From positions 1-63,154 of the forward strand of contig CAMHOE010000011.1 of NCBI GenBank assembly GCA_946186665.1: a DNA stretch of 63,154 nucleotides. Direction: 5' to 3'. Both the position numbers and the translations under genes were made by a program. Below, piece after piece: positions 26,303 through 34,608 of this stretch. Below the pieces are notes generated by a model. That model was not told the origin of the DNA, searched no databases, and saw only the letters and a program-made list of their open reading frames with translations. Position 1 is the stretch's first letter; each line of letters opens with the position of its first letter. This DNA is from an uncultured Clostridia bacterium. GTDB taxonomy: Bacteria > Bacillota > Clostridia > Oscillospirales > Acutalibacteraceae.

Positions 26303-27976
26303 ATGCAGCTCAATGGTTCTGAAATTATTGCTGAATGTCTGCTTGAACAGGGCGTTGATACCGTGTTCGGCTATCCGGGCGGCGCAGTGCTGAATATTTA
26401 TGACGCACTTTACAAATACAGCGACAGGATAACACACATCCTTTCCGCTCATGAACAGGGCGCGGCTCATGCGGCTGACGGCTATGCAAGAACAACAGGC
26501 AAATGCGGCGTTGTTATCGCTACATCCGGTCCCGGCGCAACAAATCTTGTAACAGGTATCGCTACAGCTTACATGGACTCTATACCTATGGTAGCTATCA
26601 CCGGCAACGTGTCTAATGACCTGCTTGCAAGAGACAGCTTTCAGGAGGTGGATATCTGCGGTATCACCATGCCTGTAACAAAACACAACTTTATTGTAAA
26701 GGATGTCAAAGACCTTGCAAATGTTATCCGCAAGGCTTTCAGGATTGCTATGTCAGGCAGAAAGGGTCCGGTACTTATTGATATCCCGAAAGACGTGACC
26801 GGCGCTGTTTGCGAATACATACCTGAAACTCCGAAGGCAATTTGCAGCGAGCTTCTCTCTGCGCAGGAGGACTTTGAAGCTGCCGCAAAAGCCATAAACG
26901 AAGCAAAGCGTCCCATGATATATATGGGCGGCGGCGTTGTCAGCGCAGACGCGGAGTCTCAGCTTCTTGCGCTTGCAGAAAAGATAGACTGTCCCGTTGC
27001 CACATCCATAATGGGACTTGGCGGATTTCCCTCATCCCACAGGCTGTTCATCGGCACGATAGGAATGCACGGCGGTTATGAGACAGGTAAAGCTACTGAC
27101 AATTGTGATGTCATCATAACAGCAGGCGCAAGATTTTCTGACCGTGTTGCAGGCGACAGAGAAAAATTCGGCAAAGAAGCTACAATTATACAGCTTGACA
27201 TAGACAAAGCCGAGATAAACAAAAATGTAAAGATAAACTACAGCCTTTTAGGCGACCTCAAAGACACCCTCTCAAAGCTGACGGAAACAGTTTCACCTGC
27301 AAAGCACGATGAATGGACAACACAGGTAGCAGAGTGGGCAAAGCATTCAGGCGTGACAGAGACACCCTCATCTGAAAACTATGCTCATCCCTATCATATT
27401 ATAGAGGCAGTAAACAAGCTCACAAACGATGACGATATCATTGTAACTGACGTAGGACAGCATCAGATGTGGGTATCGCAGAAGTACCGCTTTGAAAAGC
27501 CGAGAAAATGGTGTACCTCCGGCGGACTGGGAACAATGGGTTACGGCTTAGGCGCAGCAGTAGGCTCAGCCGTTGCAAATCCCGGAAAACGTGTAGTGCT
27601 CTTCACCGGTGACGGCAGCTTCCACATGAATCTCAACGAGCTTGCAACTGTACGCTCATACGACCTGCCAATAGTAGTTGTTGTTCTCAACAACACCGTT
27701 CTTGGAATGGTAAGACAGTGGCAGAAGCTTTTTTACGGCAGACGTTTCTCGCAGACCGACCCCCACAGAAAAACAGACTTTGCTGCTCTGGCAGAAGCGT
27801 TCGGAGTCAAGGGCATGAGAATAAACAACGACAGCGATGCCGAAGAGGTACTGAAAGAAGCCTTTGCTTCCACAGAACCCGTTGTAATAGACTGCCGCAT
27901 ATCACCGGACGAAAACGTACTTCCCATGATTCCTCCGGGAAAGACAGTTGATGACATGATTACGGAAATGGAGTGA
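26303..27976 (+). CDS. ilvB: Acetolactate synthase, large catalytic subunit
   Basis: A TPP-dependent enzyme that condenses pyruvate to acetolactate, or with 2-oxobutyrate to acetohydroxybutyrate, the first common step of Val/Leu/Ile synthesis. 557 residues from ATG 26303, which follows GGAGG by 8 bases; an earlier in-frame ATG lies in the leader. Motifs: VFGYPGGAVLNIYDAL, catalytic Glu in LSAHEQGAAHAADGYAR, and the TPP motif TGDGSFHMNLNELATV...VVLNN. ilvN follows 6 bases later. Confidence 0.97.
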   Translation: MQLNGSEIIAECLLEQGVDTVFGYPGGAVLNIYDALYKYSDRITHILSAHEQGAAHAADGYARTTGKCGVVIATSGPGATNLVTGIATAYMDSIPMVAITGNVSNDLLARDSFQEVDICGITMPVTKHNFIVKDVKDLANVIRKAFRIAMSGRKGPVLIDIPKDVTGAVCEYIPETPKAICSELLSAQEDFEAAAKAINEAKRPMIYMGGGVVSADAESQLLALAEKIDCPVATSIMGLGGFPSSHRLFIGTIGMHGGYETGKATDNCDVIITAGARFSDRVAGDREKFGKEATIIQLDIDKAEINKNVKINYSLLGDLKDTLSKLTETVSPAKHDEWTTQVAEWAKHSGVTETPSSENYAHPYHIIEAVNKLTNDDDIIVTDVGQHQMWVSQKYRFEKPRKWCTSGGLGTMGYGLGAAVGSAVANPGKRVVLFTGDGSFHMNLNELATVRSYDLPIVVVVLNNTVLGMVRQWQKLFYGRRFSQTDPHRKTDFAALAEAFGVKGMRINNDSDAEEVLKEAFASTEPVVIDCRISPDENVLPMIPPGKTVDDMITEME

Positions 27977-27982
27977 TACAAC

Positions 27983-28480
27983 ATGGAAAACAAACAGATA
28001 ATCGGACTTTTAGTACATAATCATCCCGGAGTTCTCCTCAGGGTAACGAGCCTTTTCACACGCAGAGGCTTCAACATAGACAGTCTGACAGTAAGTCCGG
28101 CCGGAATTGACGGATATTCACGAATGACCATCCGCATCCACGGAGACGACAGTCAGGTAGAGCAGTTCATAAACCAGATGCTCAAAATAGTTGACGTAAA
28201 GAAAGCCGAGGTACTCCCCGAGTCCACCTCTGTAGCCATGGAGCTTATCCTCATCAAGGTAAGCTCCGACAGCGACAACAAAAATGACATTATCGCCGTC
28301 ACATCAGCATACCACGCATCTCTCGTCAACATCGGCGAACACTCACTCACCTTCCGCGCATCCGGCACTCCCTCCCAGATAGACACCCTCATATCTCAGC
28401 TTTCATCCTACGGCATCCTCGAAATGGCGCGCACCGGCATCGCCGCTCTCCAGAACGGCGACTCTACTCTTGCTCACTGA
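27983..28480 (+). CDS. ilvN: Acetolactate synthase, small regulatory subunit
   Basis: 165 residues: N-terminal ACT domain (IIGLLVHNHPGVLLRVTSLFTRRGFNIDSLTV, GYSRMTI), then the C-terminal ALS_ss domain (ELILIKV...GILEMARTGIAALQNG). It binds valine and gives feedback control of the IlvB complex in characterised relatives. Co-transcribed with ilvB. Confidence 0.97.
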   Translation: MENKQIIGLLVHNHPGVLLRVTSLFTRRGFNIDSLTVSPAGIDGYSRMTIRIHGDDSQVEQFINQMLKIVDVKKAEVLPESTSVAMELILIKVSSDSDNKNDIIAVTSAYHASLVNIGEHSLTFRASGTPSQIDTLISQLSSYGILEMARTGIAALQNGDSTLAH

Positions 28481-28501
28481 GTTTACTTCTGTCGGGACTA
28501 T

Positions 28502-28601
28502 CAGGGGCTTTGCCCCCGAACCCCCACCAAGGGCTTTGCCCCTGGACCCCACCAGGGCTTCTCGCCCTGGACCTCGCCAGGAGCTAAGCCCCTGGACCCG
28601 T
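28502..28601. repeat. GC-rich imperfect tandem palindromic repeat
   Basis: Four imperfect units of about 25 bp based on GGGCTTTGCCCCTGGACCCCACCA, each containing the small palindrome GGGGCTTTGCCCC. Far more GC-rich than its surroundings. It sits directly after ilvN; similar C-rich wording (GGTTTCCCCCGAACCCCC) is at 52007-52024. Could serve as a 3' end structure. Confidence 0.75.
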
Positions 28602-28718
28602 AACTTTGTGTTCTCAGCGAATAATTCCATTTTTCATATTTTCACATTTTTGCATTTTTCGCACTTTGCTCTTATAAGTATCTGAACAAAGTGTATGATT
28701 TCAGTTGGCAGCTGTAAT

Positions 28719-28747
28719 TTGACAAATTTAAAATGTTGTGGTATTAT
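28719..28747 (+). promoter_or_regulatory. Promoter of the DUF2798 gene
   Basis: TTGACA (28719-28724), 17-base spacer, TATTAT (28742-28747), placing the start about 140 bases ahead of the ORF. Confidence 0.75.
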
Positions 28748-28753
28748 TGTGGA

Positions 28754-28895
28754 ACAACAAAATAAAATAATATAACAAGCATAACGACACATGTAGTACT
28801 AAGGTACATAAATCTGATCACGGGACAATGCTTTCGTGTTCGACGTACCTATAAGTGCTGCCTGTGTTTTTTTGTGCGCATTAAGGAGGAGCTTT
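28754..28895 (+). promoter_or_regulatory. Long 5' leader, candidate structured RNA
   Basis: About 140 bases from the predicted start to the ATG. AGGTAC (28811) can pair with GTACCT (28845-28850), enclosing CACGGGACAATGCTTTCGTG with CACG/CGTG arms. A U-rich tract follows, then AAGGAGG. I recognise no known riboswitch consensus. Confidence 0.4.
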
Positions 28896-29474
28896 ATGCC
28901 GAGAAATCAATTTCAGAGAATGGTGTTCGCTTTTATTACAGTGATCATCACTGTACACGCATTTGTGTTCTACAATATCTACGTTCTGAACGGGAATATT
29001 CTGATGAGCACAACAAACACTTCCAGCGTTCTGGAAGCTATTGACAGTATGGGCGGAATTTATATGTTTGCTAATCTTTGTCCTATCTGGCTCGTGGTGG
29101 CAGTTGAGTTTTTATTTGCCTATACTCTTGAAGTTACTTTGGGAAGTCCCATGTCCTTCAGGATAGCATCAAAAATGTTTGATCCTGCAAAAACACATCC
29201 CATGCTTTTTGAAACCGCAATAATCTGTGTAACTGTGGCAATAATGTGTCCATCAATGAGCTTTATCGCTGCGGTAATTTACTACCCCTTCTATGAAGGC
29301 TTCAATATTCTTACACTTTTTGCCCATTGGTTCAAGCTTGTATGCTATAATCTTCCCTTTGCTTTCTTCTCTCAGCTTCTATTTATTCAGCCCCTTGTCC
29401 GCAAAATTTTCAGACTTATCTTTTCTGCCGATATTAAGAAAAGAGAATTGCAGTCAACAATAGCTGAAACATGA
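28896..29474 (+). CDS. DUF2798-family membrane protein
   Basis: 192 residues with four hydrophobic helices. The start MPRNQFQRMVFAFITVIITVHAFVFYNIYVLNG and the end ...LLFIQPLVRKIFRLIF fit DUF2798 proteins, whose function is unknown. AAGGAGG lies 5 bases before the ATG at 28896, so the longer upstream reading is rejected. A strong terminator follows. The long leader suggests RNA-level control. Confidence 0.8.
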   Translation: MPRNQFQRMVFAFITVIITVHAFVFYNIYVLNGNILMSTTNTSSVLEAIDSMGGIYMFANLCPIWLVVAVEFLFAYTLEVTLGSPMSFRIASKMFDPAKTHPMLFETAIICVTVAIMCPSMSFIAAVIYYPFYEGFNILTLFAHWFKLVCYNLPFAFFSQLLFIQPLVRKIFRLIFSADIKKRELQSTIAET

Positions 29475-29519
29475 TCTGCTATCCTTGTGTAAGCAGATAT
29501 GTTTCTACATAATACATAA

Positions 29520-29565
29520 AGATAAACAGCCATACCTGCACAACGCCGGTATGGCTGTTTATCTT
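29520..29565 (+). terminator. Terminator after DUF2798 gene
   Basis: A perfect 17-bp stem: AGATAAACAGCCATACC (29520-29536) with GGTATGGCTGTTTATCT (29549-29565). Confidence 0.8.
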
Positions 29566-29570
29566 TGATA

Positions 29571-30017
29571 GAAGAAGAATAAAGATCCACAAAGGAGGAA
29601 ATTGTAATCGGTGTTCATATATACAAGGCATAATACGAAACGGCGGATGCAGCTGAAAATCACGCTGCACGGCTGCCGCTGCCTGACCGCCGTCCGCTGC
29701 CTTCTCCTCAACTATTGAACAGGACAGCCCCCTATCCGTCAATACTTCTGTTCAGAATTATCATGTCTGAAAAATCAGCATCGTCAGATACTGCCCTGCC
29801 AACAGAGAAATCGGTCAGTTCATCCTATGAAAATATTATAAAACACAAACATTGAAAAAACATTGAAAAACATTTAAGCTTTTAAATAAAATTATTTATC
29901 CGGCAAATAATTCAATAGCTGCCGCAAAACATAAATCATTCAGCGGTTTTAGGAAAGGGTTTTCCCCATGTATCTGCCCCTGCAAAATTGACCGCCTTGT
30001 CAAAAAAAGAATTCTCG
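29571..30017. other. Gap with no defended gene
   Basis: A GGAGG at 29595 precedes a possible GTG-started 35-codon Cys- and Arg-rich reading frame (about 29611-29718). Its composition is locally GC-rich, but spacing to the ribosome site is long (about 12) and no family is recognised. The rest is AT-rich and featureless. Confidence 0.35.
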
Positions 30018-30046
30018 TTGACAAGGAACAATATATTGTGTTACAC
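30018..30046 (+). promoter_or_regulatory. Promoter of the 30089 lipoprotein
   Basis: TTGACA (30018-30023), 17-base spacer, TTACAC (30041-30046). Confidence 0.65.
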
Positions 30047-30088
30047 TTACAACAAAGAATAATCCAATTATCATGAGGAGGATATGTT

Positions 30089-30448
30089 ATGAATAAAACG
30101 ATCAGTATCATGGCACTTATGCTGACTCTTGTTGTCTGCTGTCTTTGCGCATCCGGCTGTTCGGGTGATTCCGGCAAGGAGCTGATTGGCAAGTGGGTGC
30201 CTGAAGGCGGCTTCTCAACCGTAAAGTATACGGAGTTCAGAGAAGACGGAGTATACGGCGACTGGTATGAAAATAACGGAAGAGAAACTTTTGTTGAAAG
30301 CGGAGAATGGTCTGCAAGCGGCGGAAAAGTGACGCTTACGATAAACCAGACCGGTCAGAAAATACACTGCAAGTACACTCTGGACGGCGAAAAGCTTACA
30401 ATATCACTTGGCGGAGAATCGGAAGTTTATTCTAAATATGGTTCATAA
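30089..30448 (+). CDS. Small lipoprotein, lipocalin-like beta domain
   Basis: 119 residues. Signal peptide with lipobox CASGC, then a short beta-rich domain: LIGKWVPEGG...YTEFREDGVYGDWYE...ESGEWSASGGKVTLTI...YTLDGEKLTISLGG. This pattern is seen in DUF5640/lipocalin-like small lipoproteins. Ligand unknown. GAGGAGG lies before the ATG; a strong terminator follows, so it is monocistronic. Confidence 0.78.
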   Translation: MNKTISIMALMLTLVVCCLCASGCSGDSGKELIGKWVPEGGFSTVKYTEFREDGVYGDWYENNGRETFVESGEWSASGGKVTLTINQTGQKIHCKYTLDGEKLTISLGGESEVYSKYGS

Positions 30449-30478
30449 ACAACATCAGCCATATCATTTTAGTATTTA

Positions 30479-30510
30479 TCAGGCGGCAGTTTTATACCGC
30501 CTGATTTTTT
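30479..30510 (+). terminator. Terminator after 30089 gene
   Basis: TCAGGCGG (30479-30486) pairs with CCGCCTGA (30497-30504), then TTTTTT. Confidence 0.9.
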
Positions 30511-30592
30511 ACCTGAGTACAATAAAAATGTGAGGATAGTTTTTCCGGCTCTCCGCTTACGTGCCTACATCATTATATTCCGCTATTCTATA

Positions 30593-32107
30593 CTATTTGC
30601 TTTTGAGAGTTACCTTAAAACAGGTCATGCCGTTTTCCCTCAGAGCTTCGACCCTGCCACCGTACTTTTCAGCGATGGAGCGCACTATGGCAAGTCCGAG
30701 ACCAAACCTTTTTTCTTTGCGGTTACGGGCTTTATCAACTCTATAGAACCTCTCAAAGATCTTTTCACGCTCTGATTCCGGTATCGGTTCACCTTCGTTG
30801 AGGACTTTTATTACGGCTTCATTTTTTCCGCCCGTCAATTCCACACAAACTGTTCCGCCCTTTTCCGTGTGCTTTACAGCGTTGTCTACCAACGGTGAAA
30901 TTATATGCTCAATATCGTATTCGCTTCCCTTGAAGCGTACATCCGGTTCGATATTCGTCCTGACGGTTATATTCTTTTCAAAGGCACTGCCCTCAAAAAC
31001 AGATGTACAGATATCTACCTTTTCGGAAAGGTCAAATTCCTCATATACACTTTCCGCATCCTCATCCTCAACGCTGGAAAGAAGCAGCAGTCTGCTGATA
31101 AGCTGTTCCATACTTGCTATCTCATTCTGCACATATCTCAGCCACTTGTTTTCTCCGATATTTGACTCCAGTATATCGGTATTCACTTCAATTACCGCAA
31201 GAGGTGTTTTCAGTTCATGGGATGTATCCGATATAAAATTTTTCTGCCGTTTTATATTTTCAGCAACGGGCTTTATTATAAGCTTGGATGTCACTATAGA
31301 TATCCCCACAACGAGCGCACTGCCAACTACAAGTATTGCTATTGCAAAAACTATAGACATCACATAATCAGAGTACAATCCATCACTTTTCAGTAGCTTT
31401 ACAGAATAATTGCCCGAGCCTGTTTTTCTTACTCTGTAAAAATAGCCGCCTCGTATTCCGCTCCCCTCTGTTCCATCACAAAGCGACAATGCTATCTCCG
31501 AAAGCTTTTCGTCATCGACCGACCTATACGTCAATTGGTTTCTGCTGACGGTAAAGTCATAGTATTCGTCTGCATCTTCAGAGACAATTGTGTCATCCGT
31601 CACTGCGCTTTCTGTGCCGCTCTCATCTCCGCCGATACTGCTGTCCTCTGCCGAGACAACTGAATTTGCAGCGGTGTTTACTCCATCCGGTGCAGTACCT
31701 TGTCCGCCGGATGCGCCTGGTGGTGTGTTGCCTTGACCTGCCGGCGGTGCGCCGGGGACTGTTGTTGTGCCTTGTCCGCCGGGTGCAGCCGTTCCCTGTC
31801 CGTTGGGAGTGCCGGAGTCTGCTGTACCCTGTGTGCCGGGATTTTCCGCTCCTTGTCCGCCGGGTGCAGCCGTTCCCTGTCCGTTGGGAATTTCGTCCGG
31901 CGGAGGTTCGTTTTCTTTGTTTCTGAACCGACCTCCATCGTTAGGTCTGTTTTCGGCAAAGCTGTTATATTTGTTTATGTTGGATGTCGCATTACTGACG
32001 ATGCTGCTGTAATTCAGGTAGAAAAAAGCTGCCGATATAAGAAATATCAAAAGCAGCATAGGTATCATAGTTATAAGCCGGACACGCTTTTTCAGTTTTT
32101 TAAGCAT
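30593..32107 (-). CDS. Sensor histidine kinase
   Basis: 504 residues from ATG 32107 (MLKKLKKRVRL), chosen because GGAGGAG lies just upstream inside the preceding gene. TM1 about 10-32; an extracellular domain of about 200 residues whose first half is low-complexity Gly/Pro/Gln repeat (GQGTAAPGGQG); TM2 about 245-270; HAMP-like linker; HisKA with phospho-acceptor His in FISDTSHELKTPL; HATPase_c with DNAVKHTEKGG, FERFYRVDKARN and FGLGLAIVRSIAEKYGG. It overlaps the response regulator by 8 bases. The signal is unknown. Confidence 0.93.
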   Translation of the reverse strand: MLKKLKKRVRLITMIPMLLLIFLISAAFFYLNYSSIVSNATSNINKYNSFAENRPNDGGRFRNKENEPPPDEIPNGQGTAAPGGQGAENPGTQGTADSGTPNGQGTAAPGGQGTTTVPGAPPAGQGNTPPGASGGQGTAPDGVNTAANSVVSAEDSSIGGDESGTESAVTDDTIVSEDADEYYDFTVSRNQLTYRSVDDEKLSEIALSLCDGTEGSGIRGGYFYRVRKTGSGNYSVKLLKSDGLYSDYVMSIVFAIAILVVGSALVVGISIVTSKLIIKPVAENIKRQKNFISDTSHELKTPLAVIEVNTDILESNIGENKWLRYVQNEIASMEQLISRLLLLSSVEDEDAESVYEEFDLSEKVDICTSVFEGSAFEKNITVRTNIEPDVRFKGSEYDIEHIISPLVDNAVKHTEKGGTVCVELTGGKNEAVIKVLNEGEPIPESEREKIFERFYRVDKARNRKEKRFGLGLAIVRSIAEKYGGRVEALRENGMTCFKVTLKSK

Positions 32108-32777
32108 TGCTCTCCTCCAGCCTGTAGCCAACGCCCCTGACGGAAACGATTTTTACTGTAGAACGCAGAAGCTTCAATTTCTTTCTCAGGAAGGAAACAT
32201 ACACCTCCACATTATTATACTCTGCATCACTGCTGTATCCCCAGATTTTTGAAGCAAGCATTTCCCTGCTGACGACATTGCCCTTATTCATAACAAGAAC
32301 TTCAATAAGCTGAAATTCCTTACCCGTCACTCGAAGCCTTGTACCGCCGGACACCATCTCAGAATTCTTTACATCCAGCATTATATCGCCAAATTCCGGG
32401 TGCTGTTTCCCTGCCGGTTTATTATAGCGTTTCAGAACGAGGTTGATTCTTGCAATTATCTCTTTGATATGGAACGGCTTTGTGATATAGTCATCCGCAC
32501 CATTTTCCAGACCATTGAGTTTATCGGTTATCTCACTTTTTGCCGTCACCATAATAACAGGCGTTTCGGTGTTATTTTTTATGGAATGCAGAATTTCAAA
32601 GCCATTTTTACCCGGCAGCATCACATCGAGGATAACGAGGTCATAGATACCGGTAAGAGCCTCGTCCTCACCATCCTGTCCATTTGTCACTATAGCAGAA
32701 GAAAATCCCTCTTTTTTAAACCCTTCTCTCATAGCGTCCGCAATACTATACTCATCCTCAATTATCAATATCTTCAT
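32100..32777 (-). CDS. OmpR-family response regulator
   Basis: 225 residues from ATG 32777 (MKILIIEDEYSIADAM). Receiver with acidic pocket E7/D8, phospho-acceptor D51 (LVILDVMLPGKNG), Thr in MVTAKSE and Lys in YITKPF. The winged-helix DNA-binding domain has TGKEFQLIEVLVMNKGNVVSREML...YVSFLRKKL...VRGVGYRL. A longer reading upstream is only translation of a CATTGCACATTG repeat and is rejected. It pairs with the overlapping histidine kinase. Confidence 0.95.
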   Translation of the reverse strand: MKILIIEDEYSIADAMREGFKKEGFSSAIVTNGQDGEDEALTGIYDLVILDVMLPGKNGFEILHSIKNNTETPVIMVTAKSEITDKLNGLENGADDYITKPFHIKEIIARINLVLKRYNKPAGKQHPEFGDIMLDVKNSEMVSGGTRLRVTGKEFQLIEVLVMNKGNVVSREMLASKIWGYSSDAEYNNVEVYVSFLRKKLKLLRSTVKIVSVRGVGYRLEESNA

Positions 32778-32789
32778 ACCAATCCCCCC

Positions 32790-33030
32790 AGTGCAGAGCC
32801 TGCACTCCCGATTCGCGGCGGAGTGCCTGTGAATGTGCATTTTACATTGCACATTGCACACTGCACATTGCACATTGCACACTGCACATTGCACATTGTA
32901 ACAGCTCTGAACAAAGTGATATTACTTTGCTTCTGATACAATTCGTTTTTACGCCCAATGGCACTTCCACAGGTTATTTATTAAAAATGTGCCACTACTA
33001 TTCACTACTCACTATTCACTAATCACTACT
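32790..33030 (-). repeat. Partial mosaic repeat with two decamer arrays
   Basis: GTGCAGAGCCTGCACTCCCGATTCGCGGCGG at 32790-32821 is the terminal module of the mosaic family. A CATTGCACATTGCACACTG array of about 10-bp period runs 32835-32897. A CACTATTCACTA array at 32993-33030 runs into the stop region of the VanY-like gene. Confidence 0.75.
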
Positions 33031-34440
33031 AACTTCTGCCGTGATAATGTATCCGCTGTAGTTATCGCCGGATATTTCATAGTTCAGGTCTTTGGGAACA
33101 GTAAGCTCGGTATAATCATAACCGGATTCCTCTATATAGTACACACACCATTCCCTTCCGTCATCACCGGAAATATAAAGCGGTTTTTCCGGTGAATAGG
33201 TGTGAACGATATCCAGATATTCTTCTAACGTCATCTCGTTCTCTGAGATATACTGAGCCGCAGCAGGTCCAACATATCTGAAATGCCACGGTTCGTATTC
33301 GATACCGGTTATATCCACCTTTCCCTGCGGATAGCGGATGATAAATCCGTATTTGCAGCAATTTTCATTTATCCAGCTGTAATTTCCGGCACCGTCGTAG
33401 TGTATACCGGCAATACCGGAATCGTCATTAAGGTTAAGGTCAAAGGCAAATCCGGTCTGGTGCTCGCTGAAGCCCGGAGGTGCTACCCACAGGTCAGCCT
33501 GCTCCTCGCCATAAGCTTCAACCTCGTCATTGTAAAGCTGTACCTGAAGCTCATAGCTTCTGTATCCGCAAGCCATCATGATATCTGTGTTGCCGTATAT
33601 ATCGCTGAAATCATCAAGCATACTGTTAACTTTATCTATTATGTTCTCATCAAGCCCCACCGTATCATCGGTGATATCGTAGCTCGAGGAACGAGTGTCT
33701 ATCAGGGACACAATGTTTTCGCCCTCATAAAAACACTGACACTCTTTATTTACAAGCACCTGATATCCATAATGTATGTTATCATTGTCGATCTCGACAG
33801 TATCCATTTCTATATCGTAGCTGACTTCTTTTTTGGAAGCCTCTGACTTTTTCGGCTTTGAAGTCTCTGACATTCCGGAGGTTTTGTTTGTTTTATCAGA
33901 TGCTTCTCTGCTCTGCTGAGAACCTGTATTACTGTTTTCATCAGCAGGAGCTGTGCTCGTCTCTTCGGACAGTACAGCGGATGACTCTTCTTCTGTATCG
34001 CTATGATTTACGATACTGGCAGTAATGTACAGAAAAAAGAACAGTATTATCGATATCGTGAGTATCACTCCCATAATGATAAGCTGGTCTGATACCCTCA
34101 GCGGCTTCTCGAAATCCACTGTAAGAGCCTTTCTGACTTCCAGCAGCCTTGCTATAACGGGATTTTGCCTTTTGTCCGACTCTGTATACTGCACTTCATC
34201 AGCGAAATACTTTTCGTCATCCTCATCCTCGATATTATTTTCCTGTGCAGAAATATCCTGCAAATTTTCAGACGGTGACTGCGGCTCAGTCTCTTTTGAC
34301 TGACCTTCATTTGAGGCATCACTCTGTTCCTCTTCAATTTCAGCGTCCGATGAAGCCTTTGTTTCCTCTGCATCCACCGCTCCATAAATAGGAAGAACGT
34401 TTTTGCCGTCCTCATGTTCTCTATAATTATTATGACTCAT
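33019..34440 (-). CDS. Membrane-anchored VanY/LdcB-type D,D- or L,D-carboxypeptidase
   Basis: About 473 residues from ATG 34440 (MSHNNYREHE); AAGGAA lies 5 bases upstream. An acidic cytoplasmic N-terminus (about 1-105), one TM helix (IIMGVILTISIILFFFLYI), a Ser/Thr/Lys linker, then a peptidase M15B domain. Zinc ligands are visible in SEHQTGFAFDLN (His, Asp) and EPWHFRYVG (His); GYRSYELQVQLY is also typical. Likely trims stem peptides of peptidoglycan outside the cell. The final residues SSD and the stop are encoded by a decamer repeat. A terminator separates it from the pilus operon. Confidence 0.88.
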   Translation of the reverse strand: MSHNNYREHEDGKNVLPIYGAVDAEETKASSDAEIEEEQSDASNEGQSKETEPQSPSENLQDISAQENNIEDEDDEKYFADEVQYTESDKRQNPVIARLLEVRKALTVDFEKPLRVSDQLIIMGVILTISIILFFFLYITASIVNHSDTEEESSAVLSEETSTAPADENSNTGSQQSREASDKTNKTSGMSETSKPKKSEASKKEVSYDIEMDTVEIDNDNIHYGYQVLVNKECQCFYEGENIVSLIDTRSSSYDITDDTVGLDENIIDKVNSMLDDFSDIYGNTDIMMACGYRSYELQVQLYNDEVEAYGEEQADLWVAPPGFSEHQTGFAFDLNLNDDSGIAGIHYDGAGNYSWINENCCKYGFIIRYPQGKVDITGIEYEPWHFRYVGPAAAQYISENEMTLEEYLDIVHTYSPEKPLYISGDDGREWCVYYIEESGYDYTELTVPKDLNYEISGDNYSGYIITAEVSSD

Positions 34441-34551
34441 TATATTTCCTTTCAAATCTGAAGTCTATATGTAAAGTAACTCTATATAATATAATAAACC
34501 ACCGGCAAACATAAATCAAGCACATATAAGAAATTGAAGAAGTATTCTCCA

Positions 34552-34584
34552 AAAAACAGGAGCTGCCGATACTGCGGCAGCCCC
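34552..34584 (-). terminator. Terminator of the pilus operon
   Basis: On the minus strand GGGGCTGCCG pairs with CGGCAGCTCC around CAGTAT, then TGTTTTTT. Confidence 0.88.
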
Positions 34585-34608
34585 TGAGAGGTTCATTGCT
34601 TATAAATA

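Noticed and set aside
26186-26686. Long minus-strand ORF over the ilvB leader and 5' end
   Set aside because: It lies antisense to the T-box and the start of ilvB, has no ribosome site, and is rich in Cys and His, typical of a shadow frame.
29611-29718. GTG-started 35-codon Cys/Arg-rich frame with GGAGG upstream
   Set aside because: Spacing of about 12, no family and no conservation evidence; kept only as a note in the gap entry.
30798-31367. 189-codon plus-strand ORF
   Set aside because: Exact antisense of the histidine kinase catalytic region; composition is Ser/Phe-rich as expected of a shadow.
32778-32894. N-terminal extension of the response regulator (CAVCNVQC repeat)
   Set aside because: It is translation of the CATTGCACATTG array. 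ATG at 32777 starts the canonical MKILIIEDE receiver and has a G-rich site.
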